Shown here: piece by piece, positions 51,967 to 60,436 of the stretch
How the letters are laid out: every line of letters starts with the position of its first letter
Numbering within the stretch: position 1 is the first letter of the stretch
Assembly: GCF_900112365.1 (NCBI RefSeq)
Contig: NZ_FOLQ01000002.1
Span: forward strand, 868,001 to 932,000
Direction: 5' to 3'
DNA: 64,000 nt
Origin: Spirosoma endophyticum
Lineage (GTDB): Bacteria > Bacteroidota > Bacteroidia > Cytophagales > Spirosomataceae
Position numbers and translations under genes: made by a program
Notes under the pieces: generated by a model
Databases searched by the model: none
The model's input: the letters and a program-made list of their open reading frames with translations, nothing else
What the model was told of the DNA's origin: nothing

Positions 51967-52845
51967 TTAGTAAATTTCCCTTCTTGCAGCTTTCAACGTA
52001 TTCTGCATCAGCGAGCAAATGGTCATCAGCCCAACGCCCCCGGGAACGGGCGTAATAAAACTTGTTTTTGGGGCTACTTCATCGAATTTGACATCGCCTT
52101 TCAGAGAGAAGCCACTTTTTTTGCTGGTATCCGGAACGCGCTCCAGACCTACGTCGATTACAACGGCGCCTTCTTTCACCATGTCGGCGGTTATAAATTC
52201 AGATTTGCCAAGGGCCGCCACCAAAATATCGGCTGAACGACAAATTTCCGCGAGATTCTGGGTACGGCTGTGGGTGATGGTAACGGTACAGTTGCCGGGA
52301 TACGTATTACGCTGCATCAGAATGGACATAGGTAGTCCCACGATCTGGCTCCGGCCTACCACCACGCAGTGTTTCCCGGCGGTTTTGATGTCGTAGCGTT
52401 TTATCATTTCCAGAACACCCTGCGGTGTCGCCGAAATGTAGGCAGGCAACCCTTTTGCCATGCGACCGATGTTGATCGGGTGAAAACCATCCACGTCTTT
52501 GGCTGGGTTGATGGTTTCCATCACCTTATCGGCGGAAATATGATCGGGGAGAGGAAGCTGCACGATTAGGCCGTCCATGTCGGCGTTCTCGTTCACTTCG
52601 CGAACTTTATCCAGCAGTTCGGCTTCCGAAACCGAAGGGTCAAAGCGAATCAGCGTGGACTTCATGCCCACTTCTTCGCAATTTTTCATTTTAGACGCTA
52701 CGTAGGTTTCCGACGCGCCATTGCTGCCTACCAGAATGGCAACGAGGTGCGGAATTTTGCCGCCCTGTTCGCGAATCGCTGCGACTTCAGCCGCAATTTC
52801 CTGTTTGATTTGTGCTGAAAGAAACTTACCGTCAAGGAGTTGCAT
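51967..52845 (-). CDS. folD: Bifunctional methylene-THF dehydrogenase/cyclohydrolase
   Basis: 292 residues from ATG 52845 (an ATG at 52863 is less likely). It converts 5,10-methylene-THF to 10-formyl-THF, feeding purine and formyl-Met synthesis, in the cytosol. Visible: Tyr-Val-Ala-Ser-Lys near residue 50 (catalytic Lys), Gln-Leu-Pro-Leu-Pro near 95, and the NADP-binding Val-Val-Gly-Arg-Ser-x-Ile-Val-Gly-Leu-Pro near 160, and Pro-Val-Pro-Gly-Gly-Val-Gly near the end. Length is normal. A good terminator follows. Confidence 0.97.
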   Translation of the reverse strand: MQLLDGKFLSAQIKQEIAAEVAAIREQGGKIPHLVAILVGSNGASETYVASKMKNCEEVGMKSTLIRFDPSVSEAELLDKVREVNENADMDGLIVQLPLPDHISADKVMETINPAKDVDGFHPINIGRMAKGLPAYISATPQGVLEMIKRYDIKTAGKHCVVVGRSQIVGLPMSILMQRNTYPGNCTVTITHSRTQNLAEICRSADILVAALGKSEFITADMVKEGAVVIDVGLERVPDTSKKSGFSLKGDVKFDEVAPKTSFITPVPGGVGLMTICSLMQNTLKAARREIY

Positions 52846-52952
52846 ATGTAAGTGATTAGTCATCAGTCGTTAATCGTCAGTGGTTAGCAGATATTTCAGT
52901 CAATTCACTGACGACGAACAGTTCGACCGCAAAGGTCGTAAAGATTAGGAAA

Positions 52953-53453
52953 CTACCCGTACTTCTCCTGCCAGTCCTTTTTCAATTTCTTGTATTCCTG
53001 GTCCTCTCGTGCTTCCAGGTATTTACCATAAAAAATCCGTGCCGACTCGGCTTTAATCGGGTCTTCATCATGGGGAAGCTGGTCACGTCCATGAGCACCG
53101 GAACGCCCTTTCTGATCGTCAGGAACGGGGCCGTCGTATTTTTGACCGGTGCGGTGATTCGCGTAACGCCTGGCTCTGGTATAACCCATTTGTAAAAACT
53201 TCCTGGCCATGTCCATGCCAATGAAGTCGCCTTTCTCTTTGTACTCCAAGAACAACTGGTAGATCTTTTTGGACGATTCACGGGCAATTTCTGGTGTTTT
53301 AAATCGCCAGTAGGGGAGAATTTCGGCCTTGTACGGTTGTATCAACAGCACGCCCATCTCGCCCTTCCCGACGCGATATAGTTCAGGCTGTTCCCGAAGG
53401 TTCAGGTTCCGGTAGTCGAGGTCGTAGTTGAAAGCGCGGTCGTTGGCTGGCAT
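52953..53453 (-). CDS. DUF4385-family protein
   Basis: 166 residues matching the DUF4385 pattern: Phe-Asn-Tyr-Asp-Leu-Asp-Tyr-Arg near the start, Trp-Arg-Phe-Lys-Thr-Pro near residue 48, and the Gly-Tyr-Thr-Arg-Ala-Arg-Arg-Tyr-Ala-Asn-His region near 90. Soluble, very polar, with many Arg and Lys. The function of the family is unknown; similar proteins occur in bacteria and some phages. It lies alone between folD and the toxin-antitoxin pair. Confidence 0.88.
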   Translation of the reverse strand: MPANDRAFNYDLDYRNLNLREQPELYRVGKGEMGVLLIQPYKAEILPYWRFKTPEIARESSKKIYQLFLEYKEKGDFIGMDMARKFLQMGYTRARRYANHRTGQKYDGPVPDDQKGRSGAHGRDQLPHDEDPIKAESARIFYGKYLEAREDQEYKKLKKDWQEKYG

Positions 53454-53510
53454 CGTTTATTCTATGATTGTTAATATTATCTATAACAACAGAGGCTGAC
53501 CAAATGGTTA

Positions 53511-53966
53511 TCAACGTAACAGACGCGGGTCGAAGTGGTAGAGGTGTTTGTTAGTAATTACAACCTCAGAAGCGCGCGGATGCATTGGATTAATGAGGTA
53601 ATTGCATTTGCCCTCAACCATAGCCGACGGCACTTTGAGCAGCAGGGAATTGTGCTCTGCTGTCCATTTCTCAGTAATATCTTTAATCGTACCGGGAGGA
53701 GTCAGACCGTTCCATCCGTCAGGTAATTGATCGAGTGGTACGCTCAATATTGAATCTTCGGGTACTCGGATGATGAGCATTTGATGATAATCCGGTACGT
53801 ATGATAAGGGGCTATGAACCAGCACTTCCAGCGTAGCCAAAGACCTGGAACTGGCGGTGTATAAAACAGGCGTTCCCATGTAATTCCAACGACCTCCTAT
53901 TAGCCGGGCTCCCGTTCCTGTCAGATCGTCAGCACGACGAGCATTTGATAAGCGGTACACATCCAT
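53511..53966 (-). CDS. RES-domain toxin
   Basis: 151 residues, the usual length. The Arg-Glu-Ser signature is visible: Arg near residue 26 in Gly-Gly-Arg-Trp-Asn-Tyr-Met-Gly, Glu in Ala-Thr-Leu-Glu-Val-Leu near 47, and Ser in Val-Pro-Ser-Ala-Met near 117. RES toxins are NAD+-degrading enzymes that lower the cell's NAD and stop growth. Its start overlaps the antitoxin stop (TAATG), the normal order with antitoxin first. Confidence 0.93.
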   Translation of the reverse strand: MDVYRLSNARRADDLTGTGARLIGGRWNYMGTPVLYTASSRSLATLEVLVHSPLSYVPDYHQMLIIRVPEDSILSVPLDQLPDGWNGLTPPGTIKDITEKWTAEHNSLLLKVPSAMVEGKCNYLINPMHPRASEVVITNKHLYHFDPRLLR

Positions 53967-54391
53967 TAGGCTAACACTCCCCAGTCAATTCGGACAAGTT
54001 CATCCTGAATGGCCTGAAATCCAAATTGGGTGTCTAATAAGTCAATCGGTTTTTTGCCACCAAAAATTGGACTTGGATGGTTCATCCATCCTTTGAATTT
54101 TTCCGGATTGCCAAATATATCTTCTCCTTGTTTGTAAAGATTGGCCAGCTGTAGGGCCTTCTCCGTTACATCCTGTGGTAATAATTTTTCATCTGTGTAT
54201 CGCTGCCAGGTTCGCGCCGAAATATGTAGAATGACAAACAGGTCTGTCAGAGTAATGCCCAGATGACGAGCCATTATGGAGACAGCTTTCTTAGATAAAC
54301 CTCTGCGACTTACCTCAATCAGGTCAAAAACCGATTGGATAGGTGGAGCATTTTTTGCACCGAAGTAGTGGTTAATAGTCGTCGTTCTCAT
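53966..54391 (-). CDS. Xre/MbcA/ParS-type antitoxin
   Basis: 141 residues. N-terminal helix-turn-helix (about 40-80, with Leu-Gly-Ile-Thr-Leu-Thr-Asp-Leu) and C-terminal DUF2384/toxin-binding domain (about 85-140) with Asn-His-Pro-Ser-Pro-Ile-Phe-Gly-Gly-Lys-Lys-Pro-Ile-Asp-Leu-Leu, the usual RES-partner signature. It neutralises the RES toxin and represses the operon. A palindrome overlies the likely promoter at 54407-54425. Confidence 0.93.
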   Translation of the reverse strand: MRTTTINHYFGAKNAPPIQSVFDLIEVSRRGLSKKAVSIMARHLGITLTDLFVILHISARTWQRYTDEKLLPQDVTEKALQLANLYKQGEDIFGNPEKFKGWMNHPSPIFGGKKPIDLLDTQFGFQAIQDELVRIDWGVLA

Positions 54392-54406
54392 GGGAGTCGT
54401 GTCAAC

Positions 54407-54425
54407 TGTCGCAAATGTAACGACA
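54407..54425 (-). promoter_or_regulatory. Antitoxin promoter with overlapping palindrome
   Basis: TGTCG (54407-54411) and CGACA (54421-54425) are inverted repeats 9 nt apart. Between them, on the minus strand, TACATTTG (54412-54419) matches the -7 consensus TAnnTTTG, 21 nt before the antitoxin start. An operator over the -7 box fits autoregulation by the antitoxin HTH. The -33 box is not clear. Confidence 0.6.
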
Positions 54426-54530
54426 AGTGGCTTGTTGTGGTTCGGGTCGCCATTCGTTTATGGCTTCTATCGCAAAAGCACTGATATATAGTCCGATGAT
54501 TTTCCATACTTTCGCTCAAAATACAAGCCT

Positions 54531-55070
54531 ATGATTTGGTATAATGAACCGGCAATCTGGTCGGAAGAGAAGGATACTGTGTTCGTGCGCGTAACGGGCG
54601 ATACTGACTTCTGGCGCGTAACGCATTACGATTTTGTGCGGGATAATGGCCATTTCTTTTACCGGGAACAGGCTGGCGATTTTATGGCCAGTGTTAAAGT
54701 AACCGGCCAGTACACCGACTTGTATGATCAGGCAGGATTGATGTTACGTCTTGATGAACAAAACTGGATCAAGACGGGAATCGAGTGTGTTGACGAACGG
54801 CAAAATGTCAGCGCCGTCGTGACGCGGGAATTTTCGGATTGGTCAGTTTGCCCGCAGGATCATAATCCGCCGTCCATTTACCTTCGCTTAACGCGCCAAA
54901 ACGATTCGGTACGTATTGATTATTCGTTTGATGATTTTACGTATCAGATGCTAAGACTGGCCTATTTTCCCCCCGACGTATCGGTGCAAATCGGTATGAT
55001 GGCAGCCGCTCCCGACGGGCGAGGTTTCGATGTAGTATTTGAGCAATTTGCCGTACTGGATATTTCATAA
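54531..55070 (+). CDS. DUF1349-family beta-sandwich protein
   Basis: 179 residues, a concanavalin-like beta-sandwich of the DUF1349 (regulation of enolase protein 1-like) family: Trp-x-x-Thr-His-Tyr-Asp-Phe near residue 28, Gln-Ala-Gly-Leu-Met-Leu-Arg near 70, and Trp-Ile-Lys-Thr-Gly-Ile-Glu near 80. No signal peptide, so cytosolic. Family members are often fused to carbohydrate enzymes, and single-domain forms have no proven role. It diverges from the antitoxin gene across a 139-nt spacer; a near-consensus TACTTTCG lies near 54506. Confidence 0.88.
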   Translation: MIWYNEPAIWSEEKDTVFVRVTGDTDFWRVTHYDFVRDNGHFFYREQAGDFMASVKVTGQYTDLYDQAGLMLRLDEQNWIKTGIECVDERQNVSAVVTREFSDWSVCPQDHNPPSIYLRLTRQNDSVRIDYSFDDFTYQMLRLAYFPPDVSVQIGMMAAAPDGRGFDVVFEQFAVLDIS

Positions 55071-55079
55071 ACACTACGT

Positions 55080-55742
55080 CTAGGGAGCTAGCCAGACCAT
55101 TCGGGATTCGGGTTCATACTGAAAGTGAGCCCTTGCCTGTCCGCTGGGGCTCAGCCGTAAATACTCCATCGCCAATACCCGACACTCGATCACGGCGAAA
55201 TTTTTGCGTCCGGCTTCACTCTCCTCATTTGTTGGCAACGTATCGCCCATCTGCTCGGGAAAGCCAGGGTAAGGGCCGGGTTGCTCGCTGCCGGGTATCT
55301 GTTCGGAAAGATAGGCTTTACGAGCGCCAACCCACAACGCCTGCCAGTGCTCATCGGCAATATAATCGTCAGTATGAAGGCGGGTTTCGACCGTTAGTCG
55401 AAATTGAATCTGCTGCTTATCGTCCCAAAACAAAAGCGTAGCAGCGGGAAATGCTTCCATCTGTATCACCTTCTCGGCCCGCGCATCGGTGTAAAACCAA
55501 ACGTATTTTCGAGCGGCATCAACCCGACGTAGCACCACTATACGCGCGTCGGCTCCTCTGGACGTAGACGTAGCAAGCGTCATCGTTTTAAACCCCTTAC
55601 TGTCAGACTGGGACTCACTACGTTCAGTGGCCTGAATAAGCTGTTGCCAACTGGTTCCTTCGAGTTCAGCCAATGTAGGAGTCGCCTGAGTGCGTTCCTG
55701 TGTATCGGACGGTAACGTATTAGCTTCTTTTGGAATGGACAT
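55080..55742 (-). CDS. Pyridoxamine 5'-phosphate oxidase-type flavoprotein
   Basis: 220 residues from ATG 55742; an earlier ATG at 55844 adds a segment without family character. PPOX split-barrel fold: Ala-Thr-Leu/Met-x-Leu-Ala-Thr near residue 55, Arg-x-Val-Val-Leu-Arg, and Arg-Ala-Glu-Lys-Val FMN-binding region near 90; the C-terminal Trp ending is like the PdxH-related stress proteins. It probably binds FMN and may be a PdxH-like oxidase or an oxidative-stress protein; the pdxH-specific active-site Arg/His pattern is incomplete to my eye. Confidence 0.75.
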   Translation of the reverse strand: MSIPKEANTLPSDTQERTQATPTLAELEGTSWQQLIQATERSESQSDSKGFKTMTLATSTSRGADARIVVLRRVDAARKYVWFYTDARAEKVIQMEAFPAATLLFWDDKQQIQFRLTVETRLHTDDYIADEHWQALWVGARKAYLSEQIPGSEQPGPYPGFPEQMGDTLPTNEESEAGRKNFAVIECRVLAMEYLRLSPSGQARAHFQYEPESRMVWLAP

Positions 55743-55846
55743 AAAAAACGACTGGTCAAGGCTTCTTAACGGGCGGTAGACTTTATTTGTTTGTAAGTGT
55801 AAGTTTTTGGCCAACTCTGCGACTAACCGGTTAAATACAAGCAACG

Positions 55847-56074
55847 ATGGAGACTGATTTCTTACAGACGGTCAATGCGCATGCCGGAATTACTTATAAA
55901 GTGTGCCGACTCTATGGGAAGGATGACGAAGAGCGAAAAGACCTGTATCAGGAAATTGTGCTCCAGCTTTGGCGTGCTTTTCCGTCATACCGGCAGGAGG
56001 CTCGTGCATCGACCTGGATGTATCGTATAGCATTCAACATGGCTATTTCACATACGATTAAAAACTTGATTTGA
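55847..56074 (+). pseudogene. ECF sigma factor, truncated after region 2
   Basis: 75 codons matching the N-terminal region 2 of an ECF sigma factor: Asp-Leu-Tyr-Gln-Glu-Ile-Val-Leu-Gln-Leu-Trp-Arg-Ala-Phe and Ala-Ser-Thr-Trp-Met-Tyr-Arg-Ile-Ala-Phe-Asn. The reading frame then stops; region 4, which contacts the -35 element, is missing from all three frames. A complete ECF sigma is about 160-190 aa. The stop (TGA) overlaps the start of the next fragment, so the break is probably a deletion that joined the two genes. Confidence 0.8.
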
Positions 56075-56631
56075 CCCAGCGGCTTGGGCGTCAATTGCTG
56101 AACGAGATTCAACGCGATCGTTCCAGAAGTACGATTGATAAAATGATGCGGGAAGCCCGATTCGCAACCGTAATCATGATGACTATTATGCTACTTTTTA
56201 GCGCCATTATTTTGGGGAACTCCTTTGATTACGCACAGTCGGTTCACTACGTACCCGCGGTTTGTTACTGCCTCATTGCCGGAATTGGGCTGTTCTTTTT
56301 GTCACGCCATACTTGGGAACTAAGCCGAATAACACTCCATTCGGGCAATCTTTATCAGACTTTAACGGACCTGATTCGGCTGCGTAGTCAGCACACGAAA
56401 TTGATGGTTGGTGTCTGGCTAGGCGGGATGCTAGCTGGCTCGCTGATTATGTTCCCGACCGTTGCCCGCAAATTTGAAGATCAGGGGTTGGCGGGTATCC
56501 TCCTGAGTGTTGGGTTGCCACTTTGCCTGGTTCTGATCGCACTTGGCTTGGCAAAAATTACCGGTTTTTTTACCGATCGGTATCTTAATGAGTTGCGTGA
56601 GCAGGTCAATGAACTGGAGGAATTAAGATGA
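56071..56631 (+). CDS. Membrane protein with lost N-terminus, sigma operon
   Basis: 186 residues. It starts at TTG 56071 within the sigma stop. Residues about 15-40 are a charged helix, then four membrane helices (about 30-55, 60-85, 110-135, 140-165), and a coiled-coil C-terminus (Glu-Leu-Arg-Glu-Gln-Val-Asn). Resembles the membrane proteins often encoded right after an ECF sigma in Bacteroidota. The N-terminal part is probably missing because the deletion took it together with sigma region 4. No anti-sigma domain is seen. It may still be translated by coupling. Confidence 0.6.
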   Translation: MTQRLGRQLLNEIQRDRSRSTIDKMMREARFATVIMMTIMLLFSAIILGNSFDYAQSVHYVPAVCYCLIAGIGLFFLSRHTWELSRITLHSGNLYQTLTDLIRLRSQHTKLMVGVWLGGMLAGSLIMFPTVARKFEDQGLAGILLSVGLPLCLVLIALGLAKITGFFTDRYLNELREQVNELEELR

Positions 56632-56699
56632 AAAAATTAACTGATTTAAAGGCAGAATTCGATAACCCCAAGGCCATCTTATTCGTTATAGTACAGTAG
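56628..56699 (+). CDS. 23-codon ORF at end of the sigma operon
   Basis: An ATG (56628) overlaps the stop of the membrane protein (ATGA) and the frame closes after 23 codons. The first half looks like the start of a small charged protein (Lys-Leu-Thr-Asp-Leu-Lys-Ala-Glu-Phe), and the end is hydrophobic. It could be a relic of a third gene. Confidence 0.3.
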   Translation: MKKLTDLKAEFDNPKAILFVIVQ

Positions 56700-56733
56700 C
56701 CATTACAAGTTAAATCGTCTGTTAATCAGCATT

Positions 56734-57477
56734 ATGTGTTATCATAAGTCACTCAACGTCAAGGCGTCTGAACTGGAAGAACGTTACGAGGCAAAACTGC
56801 CCGATTCCGCCGATTTTCAACCTGTTTACCACGCCAACGCCTATCAATTTCCGACCTGGCCGATTCTCACCCTACAGGACCCGAACCGTTTTCAGATGAT
56901 GCGCTGGGGGCTGGTTCCCCACTGGGCCCGAAGCCGGGATAACGCCGATGAGATTCGGTCGAAAACCCTGAATGCCCGTTCAGAAACGATCTACGAAAAA
57001 CCGTCTTTTCGGTCGTCGGCGCAGGAGGGAAAGCGATGCCTGATTCCGGTTACGGGTTTCTTTGAATGGTTCACGAAGGGGAGCAAAAAGTTTCCATTTT
57101 ACATCAATACGAGCGACCAGAAAATTGCGTCAATTGCCGGGCTATGGGACGAATGGCCCGATCCGGAAACCGGCGAACTAATCACTACGTATACGCTGCT
57201 GACTACGGATGCTAATCCGCTACTTGCAGCCATTCACAATACGAAAAAACGAATGCCCTGCGTTTTGACGCCCGACGCGGAACACGCCTGGTTACACGAC
57301 GATTTGAGCGAATCCGATGCGCTGAAATTGCTGGACAAACAGTATCCGGCCAATCACATGCATAGCTATAGCATCAGTAAACGTATCACGTCGAGAAGCG
57401 AACCAAGTGACGTTCCCGACGTTTTAAAACCTGCCGACTACCCCGAACTAAGCAAAAACACTCAATTGTTCGCTTAG
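56734..57477 (+). CDS. yedK: SOS response-associated peptidase (YedK/HMCES type)
   Basis: 247 residues. It begins Met-Cys-Tyr, giving the N-terminal Cys2 that binds abasic sites covalently. Further marks: Asn-Ala-Arg-Ser-Glu-Thr near residue 86, Gly-Phe-Phe-Glu-Trp near 109 (catalytic Glu), and Ala-x-Ile-His-Asn-x-Lys-Lys-Arg-Met-Pro near 170 (catalytic His). It protects abasic sites in single-stranded DNA by forming a DNA-protein crosslink. A GC hairpin follows and abuts the next promoter. Confidence 0.95.
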   Translation: MCYHKSLNVKASELEERYEAKLPDSADFQPVYHANAYQFPTWPILTLQDPNRFQMMRWGLVPHWARSRDNADEIRSKTLNARSETIYEKPSFRSSAQEGKRCLIPVTGFFEWFTKGSKKFPFYINTSDQKIASIAGLWDEWPDPETGELITTYTLLTTDANPLLAAIHNTKKRMPCVLTPDAEHAWLHDDLSESDALKLLDKQYPANHMHSYSISKRITSRSEPSDVPDVLKPADYPELSKNTQLFA

Positions 57478-57483
57478 GTAATG

Positions 57484-57514
57484 CGGCCCGCTCGTCCCCG
57501 TTGCGGGCCGTTTG
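57484..57514 (+). terminator. Terminator-like hairpin
   Basis: Perfect 8-bp GC stem (57484-57491 with 57503-57510), a loop of 11 nt and a short T3 run. It lies 7 nt past the YedK stop and its tail overlaps the -33 box of the next promoter. Confidence 0.6.
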
Positions 57515-57543
57515 TGTATATTCCAGGTTTGTGGCTAGTTTTG
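57511..57543 (+). promoter_or_regulatory. Promoter of outer-membrane receptor 2
   Basis: TTTG at 57511-57514, a spacer of 21 nt and TAGTTTTG at 57536-57543 match the Bacteroidota consensus TTTG/TAnnTTTG with correct spacing, 94 nt before the receptor start at 57638. Confidence 0.7.
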
Positions 57544-57637
57544 TCGCGAAATTTGGTCAACTAAGTTGTCTTTTTTCAAAACTATTCGCTTAACAATTGA
57601 TTGCTATCAATAACGCTTGTTGTTGAATCACCTGACT

Positions 57638-60292
57638 ATGAAAAAAACAGTACTCTCACTTATTACTGGCATTGCTTTATTAACCGCACCATATATAGCC
57701 AGGGCTCAGTTCCCGGCTATGCCGGGCGGGGGAGGGCAGAAGCCCGTAGCCATTCCCGGTACGGCCAGCGACGACTCGCCACGGGGGAATGCCAAACTAA
57801 CAGGCGTCGTTGTCGACTCGACGAACGGCAAACCAGTTGAATTTGCCAGTATCGCGCTGATCGATTCCAAAACCAAGAAGCCCATTGACGGAACCGTTGC
57901 GGACGACAAAGGAAAATTTACGCTTAACAAACTACCCCAGGGCGACTTTCAGGTAATGATCTCGTTTGTTGGGTATCGCAACAAAACGATTTCCAGTGTC
58001 AAACTCGACCGCAAAGGCGACGTAGCGCTGGGCACCATCAAACTGGGTAACGACGTTCGGACGCTCAAGGAAGTCGAAGTGGTGGGGCAGGCGTCACTGG
58101 TTGAAGAAAAAGTAGATCGACTGGTGTACAACGCCGAAAAAGACATTACCGCAAAAGGGGGCGACGCTACCGATGTAATGCGTAAAGTGCCGCTTTTGTC
58201 AGTCGATTTAGATGGCAACGTCAGCCTGCGGGGAAGCAGCAATGTTCGTGTATTGATTAATAACAAACCCTCAACGATTGTCGCCAGCAGTGTTGCCGAT
58301 GCCCTGAAGCAGATTCCGGCCGACATGATCAAAACGGTGGAGGTTATCACGTCGCCGTCAGCCAAATACGACGCAGAAGGATCGGCGGGAATTATCAATA
58401 TCGTCACCAAGAAGACAACCTTGCAGGGCTTTACGCTGAATATTGACTCGGGCGTAGGAAACCGGGGAACCAATCTTGGCCTGAACGGTAACCTCCGAAC
58501 GGGTAAAATGGGTTTTAGCCTGAGCGGTTTTGGCCGGGCCAACTACAACGTAATTGGTCGCTTTGCCAATACCCAGCAGACATTTGGCAGCCGAGGTACA
58601 ACCACCACCGACCAGACCGCCGATACACGAAACCACGGAATTTTTGGTCAATACACCCTCGGCTGGGATTACGATATCAGTAAAACCAGTTCCATTACGG
58701 CCAGTCTGCGTTACGGTGCCCGGAACAACTACCAGAATCAGGATAATTTCCTGACGAGGACCATTTCGCCAGTGGCTTATTTTCCAATCGTAACCGATCG
58801 GAACGTATTGACCAAAGACTTGTCGGGCACGGTCGATGCGAACGTTGATTATACCCGCACGTTTGCCAAGCCGCAGCAGGAACTAAGCGTGTCGGCGCAG
58901 TTTAGTCGTAACAACCGCAACAACGATTTTACGGCCGATATTTTGAGCAACACGGACTTCCAGACCATTGCGTCGCGCCAGCAGAACCTGAACAACAGCT
59001 TTAATCAGGAGTCGACGATTCAGGGCGATTATCAGACGCCAATCGGCAAAAACCAGCTGCTTGAATTTGGTGGGAAAGGGATTTTTCGTCAGGTAGAAAG
59101 TGCGTTTAGTTATAATGTAGGCGTAGGTACAGGTCCACTTGGTACCGATCCAACTCGCTCGGCGAACACCCTCAATTATGATCAGAGCATTGGTGCTGGA
59201 TACGTATCCTACACGATCACAACCAAAAATAAATACACCATCAAGGCTGGTACGCGTTACGAACACACGACCATCAATGCGAACTACAGCCAGAATCAGC
59301 CGGGTGAACAGGGGGGCGCTGCCGGACAGGATTTGGGGATTCCGAGCTACAGCAATTTGGTGCCCAGCATCAACATCTCAAAGGCGCTTAAAGGAGGAAA
59401 AACGATTAAACTGGCCTATAACCGCCGGTTGCAGCGTCCGGGTATTCAATTCCTGAACCCGAACGTGAACACGTCTAACCCAACTAACATTACCAAAGGC
59501 AACCCGTTTCTATCGCCGGAGTTGACTGATAATCTTGAGTTGGCGACCAGCGCCTACATCAAAAGCGTCTACCTGAACGTATCGTTATTTGCCCGGCAAA
59601 CGAATAATTCCATCACCAGCGTTCGCGATACGGTAACGACAGGTGCGGGTCAAGTGACGAATCCAACCTTAGCGCAGGCCATTCAGACAACCTATCTGAA
59701 CATTGGCAAGGAGTCTGCTTATGGAACGAACGTATTCGGAAATGCCACCTTCTTTTCGAAATGGCAAGTTGGGGGCGGGTTTGATCTGTATTATTCATAC
59801 CTGACAAACAACAACGCATTGGCGGCTTATAACGCTACAAATTCGGGTTGGGTTGTAACGGGGCGCTTCTTCACGAACCTAACCCTCAAAAATGGGTGGG
59901 GAGTACAGGGTTTTGGCTTTATCCGTGGCAAACAGATTCAGTTGCAGGGCTATCAGGGCGGATTTGCTTTTTATAGCCTTGGCTTGAAAAAAGAACTGAA
60001 AGACAAGCGGGGAAGCTTCGGGATTGCGGCTGAGAACTTTTTCAGTCATCCCTTCACGGTTCGTTCCGAGTCGAGTTCGCCCATCTTTAACCAGAGCAGC
60101 CTGACGAGTTTATACAATGCGGGTGTTCGGGTGAACTTCAGCTATAAAATTGGTAAGCTTAGCTTCGATCAGCCGCAACGCAAAAAAGGCCGTTCCGTCG
60201 AAAACGACGACGTGAAAGGTGGCGAAGGCGGTGGAGATCAACCACAGCAGCAAGCCGCACCAGCCGCTGGTGGTGGACGGCGGCCACGGTAA
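57638..60292 (+). CDS. TonB-type outer-membrane beta-barrel receptor 2
   Basis: 884 residues from ATG 57638, which fits the signal peptide (residues 1-24, ending Ala-Arg-Ala-Gln). A carboxypeptidase-like sandwich (about 55-140), a plug-like region (about 150-260) with the conserved Val-Pro-Leu-Leu-Ser-Val-Asp-Leu-Asp-Gly-Asn, and a beta-barrel to the C-terminus follow. The tail is Gly/Gln/Pro-rich and probably periplasmic or disordered. Paralogue of 42205-44649; both likely belong to a ligand-import or assembly family. No SusD partner. Confidence 0.9.
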   Translation: MKKTVLSLITGIALLTAPYIARAQFPAMPGGGGQKPVAIPGTASDDSPRGNAKLTGVVVDSTNGKPVEFASIALIDSKTKKPIDGTVADDKGKFTLNKLPQGDFQVMISFVGYRNKTISSVKLDRKGDVALGTIKLGNDVRTLKEVEVVGQASLVEEKVDRLVYNAEKDITAKGGDATDVMRKVPLLSVDLDGNVSLRGSSNVRVLINNKPSTIVASSVADALKQIPADMIKTVEVITSPSAKYDAEGSAGIINIVTKKTTLQGFTLNIDSGVGNRGTNLGLNGNLRTGKMGFSLSGFGRANYNVIGRFANTQQTFGSRGTTTTDQTADTRNHGIFGQYTLGWDYDISKTSSITASLRYGARNNYQNQDNFLTRTISPVAYFPIVTDRNVLTKDLSGTVDANVDYTRTFAKPQQELSVSAQFSRNNRNNDFTADILSNTDFQTIASRQQNLNNSFNQESTIQGDYQTPIGKNQLLEFGGKGIFRQVESAFSYNVGVGTGPLGTDPTRSANTLNYDQSIGAGYVSYTITTKNKYTIKAGTRYEHTTINANYSQNQPGEQGGAAGQDLGIPSYSNLVPSINISKALKGGKTIKLAYNRRLQRPGIQFLNPNVNTSNPTNITKGNPFLSPELTDNLELATSAYIKSVYLNVSLFARQTNNSITSVRDTVTTGAGQVTNPTLAQAIQTTYLNIGKESAYGTNVFGNATFFSKWQVGGGFDLYYSYLTNNNALAAYNATNSGWVVTGRFFTNLTLKNGWGVQGFGFIRGKQIQLQGYQGGFAFYSLGLKKELKDKRGSFGIAAENFFSHPFTVRSESSSPIFNQSSLTSLYNAGVRVNFSYKIGKLSFDQPQRKKGRSVENDDVKGGEGGGDQPQQQAAPAAGGGRRPR

Positions 60293-60293
60293 T

Positions 60294-60381
60294 AGTCGTA
60301 AGTCGTAAGTCGTAAGTCGTAAGTCGTAAGTCGTAAGTCGTAAGTCGTAAGTCGTAAGTCGTAAGTCGTAAGTCGTAAGTC
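60294..60381. repeat. 7-bp tandem repeat, about 12.5 copies
   Basis: The unit AGTCGTA is repeated without error for 88 bases starting 2 nt after the receptor stop. A shorter inverted match lies at 60412-60432 (GACTTACGACTTACGAC...) followed by a T run, so the repeat and this arm can fold into a terminator between the two convergent genes. Confidence 0.92.
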
Positions 60382-60436
60382 AGTAGCTACCAACGTCAGT
60401 GACTGGCAACTATTGACTTACGACTTACGACTTTTT

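Noticed and set aside
60294-60381. Considered as a CRISPR array
   Set aside because: The 7-bp unit repeats directly with no spacers and no cas genes are present.
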